This document shows positions 58,068 through 64,000 of a DNA stretch of 64,000 nt, in pieces. The DNA is from an uncultured Dysosmobacter sp. GTDB taxonomy: Bacteria; Bacillota; Clostridia; Oscillospirales; Oscillospiraceae. A program made the position numbers and the translations under genes. The stretch spans positions 33,030 to 97,029 of the forward strand of contig CAKTOO010000009.1 of the NCBI GenBank assembly GCA_934590165.1, read 5' to 3'. Under the pieces are notes generated by a model. That model made no database searches and was not told the DNA's origin. It was given only the letters and a program-made list of their open reading frames with translations. Numbering within the stretch: the stretch's first letter is position 1; every line of letters starts with the position of its first letter.

Positions 58068-58556
58068 ATGGAAGAAAAAGCAAAGCGTATCGGAAAGTTC
58101 AACATCGTTGATATCATTGCCGTGCTTCTGATTTTGGCGGTGCTGGCCTTTGCCGGCATCAAGCTGGCGCACCGGGACGGCGGTGAGGCGGCGGAGGCCG
58201 CCATGACCAAGGTTACCTACGTGGTGCGGGCGGAGGGTGTGCCGGTGGAGCTGTATGACAACTGCCTGGAGCACCTGCCCTCTCCGCTGATGGCCTCCGG
58301 CGCCCTGGTGGGCGGGCAGATCGAATCCGTGGAAAAGGCGCCCTATTACGTCCTGGGCCCCGACGGTCAGTGGGTGGAGGATCCGGATCATGTGACGCTG
58401 TATTTCACCGTCACCACGGAGACGCCTACCACGGAGGTCATGACCACCAAAGTGGGTGATCAGGAGGTCCGCATCGGCAAGAAGGACTACATCCTCAAAA
58501 GCGAATATATCGAGATCAACGGCGGCACCATCATCGATGTGAAGTGGGAGCAGTGA
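58068..58556 (+). CDS. DUF4330-family membrane-anchored protein
   Basis: 162 residues. An N-terminal 'EEKAKRIGKFNIVDIIAVLLILAVLAFAGIKL' segment places one transmembrane helix near residues 12-30, followed by an exported beta-rich domain, as in DUF4330 proteins. These are commonly found beside csaB and wall-polysaccharide genes in Firmicutes (from memory of the family, not tested). Start at 58068 with GGAGGA five bases upstream; an ATG four codons earlier overlaps that site. It is divergent from csaB with shared control. Confidence 0.82.
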   Translation: MEEKAKRIGKFNIVDIIAVLLILAVLAFAGIKLAHRDGGEAAEAAMTKVTYVVRAEGVPVELYDNCLEHLPSPLMASGALVGGQIESVEKAPYYVLGPDGQWVEDPDHVTLYFTVTTETPTTEVMTTKVGDQEVRIGKKDYILKSEYIEINGGTIIDVKWEQ

Positions 58557-58561
58557 ACGAT

Positions 58562-58600
58562 CAAAAAAAGAACGCCCGGCCGGGGCGTTCTTTTTTTGAT
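58562..58600. terminator. Bidirectional terminator between DUF4330 and LysR genes
   Basis: AAAAAAAGAACGCCC / GGGCGTTCTTTTTTT with GGCC loop. Confidence 0.9.
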
Positions 58601-58601
58601 A

Positions 58602-59492
58602 TTATGGTTTGACGGCGTTCTCCAGGCAACTGAACCACTGGACGGCAAAATCCCGGAAGGCCGCCACATGCGGGGGAAGATAGGCGTTGTAGCACCAGTG
58701 GAGGTATAGGTGCCGGGTATAGGCGAAGTCCGCCAGCGGCAGCAGGACGATGCTGTCGCCCATGGGCGGCAGGCCTGTGCGGCTGGGCAGAAAGCAGACC
58801 CCCAGCCCGCAGCGGACGAAATCGCACAGCGTGATGGGATTGTCGCTCTCGGCCACAATGTTGGGAGCGAAGTTCACCTCGTTGCAGGCTTTTTGGATGA
58901 TACGGGCCCAGGGACGGTCCCGCCGGAGGCTGACGAAAGGCTCCTCCCGGATGTCCGCCAGGGCGACGCTGCCCTGCCGGGCCAGGGGATGGTCCGCCGG
59001 AACGGCCAGCATGGCGTCCTCCTGTACCAGCAGGCGGGAGCTCCGGGGCAGGACCTCGTCTCCTGCAATGGAGTCGAGAAGCATGTCGTATTCCGGCTGC
59101 TCCGAGTCCTGGAACATCCGCTGGACGATCTCAAAGCGGATGTCCGGCCGGATGCGGCGGAAATCCAGCAGCAGCTGGGGAATGAGGGCCGTGGCGGAGT
59201 GGACGCACAGGCGGATACAGGTTTCAGCTTCACTTTTTTGCGCGGCGATCTCATTTTTGGCGTCCTGGATGGAGGAGAGGATCTGCCGGGAATAGCGCAG
59301 CAGAATGCGACCGTTCTCGTTGAGATGCATCCGCCGGCCGCTGCGGTCAAACAGGGAGGCGCCCAGCTCGTTCTCCAGATTCTGAATGGTCCGGCTCAGG
59401 GCCGGCTGGGCCACATTCAGCCGCTGGGCCGCCCGGGTCATATGCTCCAGCTCGGCCACGGCCTGAAATTGAATCAGCTGAAAAATTTCCAT
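58602..59492 (-). CDS. LysR-family transcriptional regulator
   Basis: 296 residues. The N-terminal winged helix 'FQAVAELEHMTRAAQRLNVAQPALSRTIQNLENELGASLFDR' is canonical, and the C-terminal effector-binding domain is full length. The ATG at 59492 starts the HTH with AGAGGTG about ten bases upstream; the longer frame is not used. It is divergent from the gamma-glutamyltransferase gene, and a LysR-type box lies between them, so it very probably controls that gene; the effector is unknown. Confidence 0.93.
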   Translation of the reverse strand: MEIFQLIQFQAVAELEHMTRAAQRLNVAQPALSRTIQNLENELGASLFDRSGRRMHLNENGRILLRYSRQILSSIQDAKNEIAAQKSEAETCIRLCVHSATALIPQLLLDFRRIRPDIRFEIVQRMFQDSEQPEYDMLLDSIAGDEVLPRSSRLLVQEDAMLAVPADHPLARQGSVALADIREEPFVSLRRDRPWARIIQKACNEVNFAPNIVAESDNPITLCDFVRCGLGVCFLPSRTGLPPMGDSIVLLPLADFAYTRHLYLHWCYNAYLPPHVAAFRDFAVQWFSCLENAVKP

Positions 59493-59586
59493 GGTACAAA
59501 CACCTCTGTCTTTCACCTGCAAACGGCGCTGCTTTTGTGTAGTATAGCATAAAAATAAGGAAGCTGCCACTGAAATTATTGAAATT

Positions 59587-59601
59587 ATAACTTGCAGTTA
59601 T
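59587..59601. promoter_or_regulatory. LysR-type T-N11-A box
   Basis: ATAAC-TTGCA-GTTAT, a perfect dyad with the T-N11-A spacing of LysR recognition sites, located between the divergent LysR and ggt genes and 20 bp before the ggt -35. Confidence 0.75.
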
Positions 59602-59621
59602 TAATTTATCGCAACAAAGTG

Positions 59622-59651
59622 TTAGACGGGCAAAGAAAACGATGATATATT
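59622..59651 (+). promoter_or_regulatory. Probable promoter of gamma-glutamyltransferase gene
   Basis: TTAGAC, 18 bases, TATATT; weak -35, consistent with an activator-dependent promoter. Confidence 0.5.
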
Positions 59652-59730
59652 GTATAAAAATGCGGAAGCTTAGATGAATTTGCGGCCTGTTTGTGCCGCT
59701 GAATATTGTTTTGTGAAAGGGAGAAATCAT

Positions 59731-61356
59731 ATGCTGCAATTTGATCCTCAAAAGTATTCCTATGCCTCTCATCGGAACATCGTCTATGCCAAGAAGGGCA
59801 TGGCCTGCTCCACCTCTCCCATTGCCTCTCAGGTAGGCCTGGAGATCATGAAGGCAGGCGGAAACGCCATGGACGCTGCCGTGGCCATGGCCACCACGCT
59901 GCCCCTGGTGGAGCCCACCGGCAACGGCCTGGGCGCTGACTGCTTCGCTCTGGTGTGGAGCGCCAAGGACTCCAAGCTGTACGGCCTGGACGGCTCCGGC
60001 GTGGCCCCCATGGCCCTGTCCGCTGAGAAGGTCCGGGAGGCCGGCTACACCTCTGTGCCCATGAACGGCTGGCTACCCACCATGGTCCCCGGTGCTCCCA
60101 GCGCATGGGCCAAGCTGCGCCAGCGTTTCGGCACCAAGTCCATGGCCGAGCTGATGGCTCCCGCCATCCGCTATGCCCGGGAGGGCTTCTGCATCCCCGT
60201 GAACGTGTACAAGCAGTGGAAGGCCGAGACGGCCCGCTTTACCGCCGCCGCGGAGAAGGAGCCCGAGGTCTTCGGCCCCTGGCTGCAGTACTTCACCAAG
60301 GACGGCAAGACCTACGAGGCCGGCGACACCTTCTATAACCCCGACTTTGCCACGACCCTGGAGTCCCTGGCGGCTACCGACTGCGAGAGCTATTACCACG
60401 GCGAGATCATGAAGAAGATCGTGGACTTCTCCAACAAGACCGGCGGATTCTTCGCTGAGAGCGACTTTGAAAACTACGAGGCTGGCTGGGTGGAGCCCAT
60501 TTCCGTCAACTACAAGGGCTATGATGTCTGCGAGATGCCCCCCAACGGCCACGGCATCACTGCCCTGATGGCCTTGAACATGCTCAAGGGCCTGGACCTG
60601 GGCCAGGAGCGGGAATCCGCCATGGCCTACCACTACATGATCGAGGCCACGAAGCTGGCTTTCGTGGACACCAAGAAGTTCGTGGCGGACCCCCGCTACA
60701 TGAAGACCAAGGTCTCTGACATGCTCTCTGACCGCTATGCCGACGTCCGCCGGGCCCTCATCACCGACAAGGCCATCTATCCCGAGGCGGGCGATCCCTC
60801 CTGCGGCGGTACTGTGTACTTCTGTGTGGCCGACGGCGAGGGCAACATGGTCTCCTACATCCAGTCCAACTACAACCGCTTTGGCTCCGGCATCGTCATT
60901 CCCGGTACCGCCATCACTCTCCAGGACCGCGGCGCCAACTTCTCCATGGACCCCGAGAGCGACAACTACCTGGAGGGCGGCAAGAAGGCCTACCACACCA
61001 TCATCCCCGGCTTCCTGTGCAAGGACGGCAAGGCAGTGGGCCCCTTCGGTGTTATGGGCGGCTTCATGCAGCCCCAGGGCCATGTGCAGGTCATCGTCAA
61101 TGCCATTGACTACCACATGAATCCCCAGGAGAGCCTGGACGCGCCCCGCTTCCAGTGGGTGGGCGAGAAGAAGGTCCAGCTGGAGCGGGAGGTCCCCGCC
61201 CACATCGCCCAGAAGCTGGCCGACATGGGCCACGAGATCACCATCGTCAATTCCAACCTGGGCATGGGCCGCGGCGAGATCATCTGGCGCATGGACGACG
61301 GCACCCTGGTGGGCGGCACTGAGCCCCGAGCCGACGGTACCATCGCCGCCTGGTAA
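59731..61356 (+). CDS. ggt: Gamma-glutamyltransferase-family protein
   Basis: 541 residues, full length. Family motifs: 'GGNAMDAAVAMATTLPLVEPTGNGLGADCF' near residues 43-72, the processing/catalytic Thr in 'CGGTVYFCVADGEGNMVSYIQSNY' (about residues 358-381), and 'GFMQPQGHVQV'. No signal peptide is seen, so it belongs to the cytoplasmic YwrD-like group rather than exported GGT. Substrates may be glutathione, gamma-glutamyl amides or cephalosporin-like acyls. GAAAGGGAG precedes the ATG; it is LysR-controlled from context. Confidence 0.9.
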   Translation: MLQFDPQKYSYASHRNIVYAKKGMACSTSPIASQVGLEIMKAGGNAMDAAVAMATTLPLVEPTGNGLGADCFALVWSAKDSKLYGLDGSGVAPMALSAEKVREAGYTSVPMNGWLPTMVPGAPSAWAKLRQRFGTKSMAELMAPAIRYAREGFCIPVNVYKQWKAETARFTAAAEKEPEVFGPWLQYFTKDGKTYEAGDTFYNPDFATTLESLAATDCESYYHGEIMKKIVDFSNKTGGFFAESDFENYEAGWVEPISVNYKGYDVCEMPPNGHGITALMALNMLKGLDLGQERESAMAYHYMIEATKLAFVDTKKFVADPRYMKTKVSDMLSDRYADVRRALITDKAIYPEAGDPSCGGTVYFCVADGEGNMVSYIQSNYNRFGSGIVIPGTAITLQDRGANFSMDPESDNYLEGGKKAYHTIIPGFLCKDGKAVGPFGVMGGFMQPQGHVQVIVNAIDYHMNPQESLDAPRFQWVGEKKVQLEREVPAHIAQKLADMGHEITIVNSNLGMGRGEIIWRMDDGTLVGGTEPRADGTIAAW

Positions 61357-61503
61357 AGAAAGCGTATATTTTGGCGGGCAGGGATTGCCCACCGCACGGA
61401 AACGTGTTATCATAGCACGGTCCGACTCCCAATGCAGCCGCGCACCGGGAAAATGGCGCGCGGCGCGTTGGCGCCTGAAAAAAGAAGAGAAAGAAGGCAA
61501 GAT

Positions 61504-62067
61504 ATGCTGCACGATCTGCTGATCCTGTACTCCCTGTTTTTCCGCATGGGTGCCGTCACCTTCGGCGGCGGCTATGCCATGCTGCCCATCCTGCGGCGGG
61601 AGATCGTCCAAAAGCACCAGTGGATGGACGAGGAGACTATCATGGACTATTACGCCCTGAGCCAGGGGCTGCCCGGCATCATCGCCATCAATGTTTCCGT
61701 ATTCATCGGCTACAAGCAGCGCAAGACCCCCGGTGCCGTGGCCGCAGCTTTGGGCATGGTGTCTCCCTGTATCATCATCATCTCCATCATCGCGTTTTTC
61801 CTGTCCAACTTCCAGGACAACGTCTATGTCCAGCACGCTCTGGCGGGTATCTCCGTGTGCGTGGCGGCATTGATCCTGGACGCGGTCATCAGCATGTGGA
61901 AAAAGGGCGTCAAGGACACGTTCGGCATCGTTTTGTGCCTGGTCATGCTGGCGCTGAGCGTGTTCACGGATATTTCCCCCATCCTGCTGGTCATTACCTG
62001 CGCTCTGTTGGGCGTGGCGGCCAAGTGGCGGGAGATCAGAGCACCGAAGGAGGGTGACGGGAAATGA
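61504..62067 (+). CDS. chrA: Chromate transporter, first half-subunit (ChrA family)
   Basis: A 187-residue CHR-domain membrane protein with the hallmark 'GAVTFGGGYAMLPIL' (about residues 16-30) and 'ALSQGLPGIIAINVSVFIGY'. Short-chain CHR proteins work as pairs. The ATG at 61504 is used; the upstream frame is not supported. The stop overlaps the next start (ATGA). It lies 147 bp after ggt. Actual chromate transport is unproven; many anaerobes carry this pair without chromate exposure. Confidence 0.9.
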   Translation: MLHDLLILYSLFFRMGAVTFGGGYAMLPILRREIVQKHQWMDEETIMDYYALSQGLPGIIAINVSVFIGYKQRKTPGAVAAALGMVSPCIIIISIIAFFLSNFQDNVYVQHALAGISVCVAALILDAVISMWKKGVKDTFGIVLCLVMLALSVFTDISPILLVITCALLGVAAKWREIRAPKEGDGK

Positions 62068-62627
62068 TCTATTTACAGCTTTTTTGGGAATTTTTGAAGA
62101 TCGGCCTGTTCGCTGTGGGCGGCGGCATGGCCACGCTGCCCTTCCTGCAGGACCTGGCGGAGAAGACCGGCTGGTATTCCCAGTCCCTCATCACGGACAT
62201 GATCGCCATCTCTGAGTCCACCCCCGGCCCCATCGGCATCAATATGGCGACCTACGTGGGCTGCAATGTGGCGGGCTTCCTGGGCGGCGTGGTGGCCACC
62301 ATGGGCGAGATCCTGCCGGCCATCGTCATCGTGGTGACGGTGTCCCGCTACCTGGAGAAGTTCCGGGGCAGCAAGCTGGTGGACGCCGCCTTCTACGGCC
62401 TGCGGCCCGCCGTCACCGGTCTGATCGCCGCCGCCGGCATCAGCGTTGTGCAGGTGTCCATGTTCCACTTTGACCTGTACCGGCAGACCGGCGTGCTGAT
62501 GGACGCCTTTGACGTGAAGAAGATCATCTTCTTTGTGGTGGCCTTTGCCGCCATCAAGAAGTTCAAGCTCCATCCGGTGGTGTACATCGCCTGTGCCGCT
62601 GTGGTGGGTATCCTGCTGTCCTTCTGA
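62064..62627 (+). CDS. chrA: Chromate transporter, second half-subunit (ChrA family)
   Basis: 187 residues, homologous to the preceding subunit: 'FAVGGGMATLPFLQDLAEKTGW' (about residues 16-37) and 'ISESTPGPIGINMATYVG'. The two short CHR proteins presumably form an antiparallel heterodimer equal to one long ChrA. Translation is coupled by the ATGA overlap. Confidence 0.9.
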   Translation: MIYLQLFWEFLKIGLFAVGGGMATLPFLQDLAEKTGWYSQSLITDMIAISESTPGPIGINMATYVGCNVAGFLGGVVATMGEILPAIVIVVTVSRYLEKFRGSKLVDAAFYGLRPAVTGLIAAAGISVVQVSMFHFDLYRQTGVLMDAFDVKKIIFFVVAFAAIKKFKLHPVVYIACAAVVGILLSF

Positions 62628-62629
62628 GC

Positions 62630-62667
62630 AAAAAGCCGCCGTTTTCAAAAACGGCGGCTTTTTCTGG
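62630..62667 (+). terminator. Terminator of the chrA pair
   Basis: AAAAAGCCGCCGTTTT / AAAACGGCGGCTTTTT stem. Confidence 0.9.
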
Positions 62668-62780
62668 CGGGGTTCTGGCGGGGACGGATTTTACTTCCCT
62701 TTCTCCTGAAAATGTGGTACTATTTAATTATATGATCCCAACGGGAAGACCACATTTTGAAGCGGAGGAGGCGTCCTGGC

Positions 62781-63020
62781 ATGAAAAGACTGATTGACGC
62801 GGCGAACCGGTATTTGCGCGCCTGCGACTGACGGGATATAGCGGTGCTGAAAATCTGTCTGTGCGCCCTGGGGGTGCTGCTGGGGCTGGCGGTCCCCGGG
62901 CGGAAAAAGCGGCCGACGGCCTGGGCGGCCGCACTGGTGTTCGCGGCGGCCTATGTGCCCCTGATGGCGAAATTTCTGCCGTATCTTCTGGAAAAGCCCG
63001 CCGACGGAGAAGATATTTGA
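62781..63020 (+). pseudogene. Small membrane-protein gene interrupted by in-frame TGA
   Basis: From ATG 62781 (GGAGGAGG nine bases upstream) the frame encodes MKRLIDAANRYLRACD, then TGA at 62829, then continues in frame for 62 codons: RDIAVLKICLCALGVLLGL, a basic loop, a second hydrophobic segment with YVPLMAKFL, ending at 63020. The whole 79-codon product looks like the small clostridial two-helix proteins that begin with a 'KLxxxANxYLxxCDW' segment (recalled, not searched); the TGA stands where Trp (TGG) would be. It is a one-base nonsense allele, an error, or a read-through site (TGA is followed by C). A GTG restart at 62844 would give 58 residues. Confidence 0.72.
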
Positions 63021-63038
63021 CGCGGCGGCGGAAAACAG

Positions 63039-63067
63039 TTGTAAAATCCCGCAAAACGGTGTATCAT
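63039..63067 (+). promoter_or_regulatory. Promoter of 61-residue protein gene
   Basis: TTGTAA, 17 bases, TATCAT. Confidence 0.65.
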
Positions 63068-63121
63068 AGTACAAAACTTCCACGACAAAGGACGTCCTGT
63101 ATAAAGGAGGATATCTGCATT

Positions 63122-63307
63122 ATGAGTAAAACTGCAAGCATGGTCATGAAGATCATCGGCGCCAGCCTGGCTTTCGCCGCATTCGTCTGCCTGCTCATCG
63201 GCGGCTGGCACGATTTGTCCGTGGGCTATTGCGGCATGAAAAAGCGCCTGTGCAAGAAATTCGGCAGCGAGTATGATGACTACGCTGACGAGGAGCTGTA
63301 CGACTGA
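63122..63307 (+). CDS. Small single-helix membrane protein, unknown
   Basis: 61 residues. One transmembrane helix at about residues 8-27 is followed by a short soluble tail rich in basic then acidic residues (KKRLCKKFGSEYDDYADEELYD). AAAGGAGG lies about 11 bases before the ATG. It has its own promoter and terminator, so it is a genuine small gene, but no family was recognised. Confidence 0.75.
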   Translation: MSKTASMVMKIIGASLAFAAFVCLLIGGWHDLSVGYCGMKKRLCKKFGSEYDDYADEELYD

Positions 63308-63314
63308 GAAAGAC

Positions 63315-63354
63315 AAAAAAACACCTCCGTTCTGCGGGACGGAGGTGTTTTTTT
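63315..63354 (+). terminator. Terminator of 61-residue protein gene
   Basis: AAAAACACCTCCGT / ACGGAGGTGTTTTT stem with T-run. Confidence 0.9.
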
Positions 63355-63386
63355 GCCGCCAGGCAAATGGACACAAAAAAATCCCC

Positions 63387-63415
63387 TTGACAGGGGAGAA
63401 TGGGCATGGTAAAAT
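63387..63415 (+). promoter_or_regulatory. Strong promoter of rpoB
   Basis: TTGACA, 17 bases, TAAAAT with TG-G before it (extended -10). Confidence 0.85.
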
Positions 63416-63617
63416 TAGTCGCTTATATGATGGAGAAGGATAGGTATCCATTCTCAAGTTTCTATGGTTACGATAGCACATTTCCCATGATAATGCAATA
63501 GCGGGACAAAGGATTTATAACAACGACGCCGCGTGTGTCAATTTCCCCGCTGACTGAAAACAATATGTCCCCGTCGCCGGACAGGGCGGGGGAGGCAGAA
63601 GAAAGGTGAATGAGAAG
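63416..63617 (+). other. Long rpoB leader
   Basis: About 195 transcribed bases without a gene. A GC-rich inverted repeat CCCCG / CGGGG at about 63570-63592 lies just ahead of the AAAGGTGA ribosome site. No known leader motif was recognised. Confidence 0.55.
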
Positions 63618-64000
63618 ATGGCCAAAGACAAGTACTACGGAAAGACCCTTCGTAAGAACTTTGCCCGGCACGAGGAAGTCATGCCCATGCCGAACCTTCT
63701 GGCGATCCAGAAGAAGTCTTACCAGGAGTTTTTGGACACCGGCCTGCGTGAGGTGTTTGCCGATGTGGGCGCGATCACGGACTATCAGGGCAACCTGGAG
63801 CTGACGTTTATCGACTATAAGATGGACGAGGCCCCCAAGTACGACGTGGAGGAGTGCAAGGCCCGGGACGCCACGTACGCCGCCCCCCTGAAGGTGAAGG
63901 TCCGCCTGCGGAACAAGGAGACCGAGGAGATCAAGGAGCAGGAGATCTTCATGGGCGATTTCCCCCTGATGACCCACTCCGGCACCTTCGTCATCAACGG
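63618..64000 (+). CDS. rpoB: RNA polymerase beta subunit RpoB, 3'-truncated by window edge
   Basis: The first 127 residues of RpoB: 'FARHEEVMPMPNLLAIQKKSYQEFLDTGL' near the N terminus, then 'YAAPLKVKVRLRNKETEEIKEQEIFMGDFPLMTHSGTFVING'-type block, matching the conserved beta protrusion region. The ATG at 63618 has AAAGGTGA eight bases upstream; an in-frame GTG four codons earlier overlaps that site. The gene continues beyond the window. It has its own promoter and is not preceded by rplJ-rplL. Confidence 0.97.
   Translation, partial: MAKDKYYGKTLRKNFARHEEVMPMPNLLAIQKKSYQEFLDTGLREVFADVGAITDYQGNLELTFIDYKMDEAPKYDVEECKARDATYAAPLKVKVRLRNKETEEIKEQEIFMGDFPLMTHSGTFVIN

Noticed and set aside
60073..61836. 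587-codon minus-strand frame across ggt and chrA
   Set aside because: Antisense shadow; product lacks any recognisable domain while ggt is clear.
62829..62831. Selenocysteine codon
   Set aside because: No convincing SECIS hairpin immediately after the TGA and context fits Trp; kept as nonsense/read-through instead.
1..64000. rRNA, tRNA, insertion sequence or prophage genes
   Set aside because: None seen on reading both strands: no transposase motifs, no conserved rRNA segments and no cloverleaf with T-loop was recognised.

Overview
The window looks like a chromosomal segment of a GC-rich, endospore-forming, Gram-positive anaerobe of the class Clostridia, probably an Oscillospiraceae-type gut bacterium (Oscillibacter/Lawsonibacter/Flavonifractor-like; this placement is inference). 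Support comes from the sporulation genes spmA/spmB and a GerMN protein, an AbrB-type regulator, a CtsR/McsA/ClpC heat-shock operon, an SLH-domain surface protein with CsaB, sigma-A type promoters, strong AGGAGG ribosome sites and ordinary stop-codon use. No rRNA, tRNA, CRISPR array, prophage or insertion sequence was recognised. The first gene (GerMN) is cut by the left edge and the last (rpoB) by the right edge.

Layout. 1-4.2 kb: GerMN, spmB-spmA, AbrB-like regulator, rsmI with a tRNA1(Val)-type methylase, small ferredoxin. 4.3-8 kb: ctsR-mcsA-clpC behind two CtsR boxes, without mcsB. 8-13 kb: a lysine unit comprising dapA-dapB-dapH under a lysine riboswitch, plus an M20 deacetylase and a PatA-type aminotransferase, which together cover the acetyl branch of diaminopimelate synthesis. 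13-16 kb: an unrecognised 596-residue membrane protein and a ComEC-like metallo-hydrolase. 16-26.5 kb: a divergent myo-inositol locus, with iolG-like dehydrogenase and a sugar ABC transporter on one strand and iolE-iolB-iolD-iolG on the other. 26.6-30.5 kb: VanY-like carboxypeptidase, nifS-iscU, YfcE-type phosphodiesterase and a broken TetR gene. 30.7-35 kb: a small unknown protein, an unusual recombinase-like/winged-helix protein, and a large acidic SLH protein whose frame is shifted at an AG repeat. 35-40 kb: EamA permease, cyclase-family hydrolase, a GIY-YIG/PNPOx fusion, a lipoprotein, pgeF and a small membrane protein. 40-46 kb: a palindrome-rich spacer carrying a copy of the secA tail, secA, a beta-CASP hydrolase and an XRE regulator with a symmetric operator. 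46-50.4 kb: rlmD, then a TPP riboswitch controlling a pyrimidine-precursor ABC transporter. 50.4-58.6 kb: serC, an E2-like protein lacking its catalytic residues paired with a ClC channel, DUF421, DUF1275, a glycosyltransferase-CsaB fusion and DUF4330. 58.6-64 kb: LysR/gamma-glutamyltransferase, a two-gene chromate transporter, a small gene interrupted by TGA, a small membrane protein and the start of rpoB.

Functional links. The lysine riboswitch ties dapA-B-H to lysine supply for protein, cell wall and probably spore dipicolinate (inference). The TPP riboswitch makes the thi transporter a salvage importer. The SLH protein and CsaB belong to the same cell-surface anchoring scheme even though they lie 21 kb apart. 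The inositol genes reach only the ring-opened 5-deoxyglucuronate stage; the later kinase, aldolase and semialdehyde dehydrogenase are not in the window.
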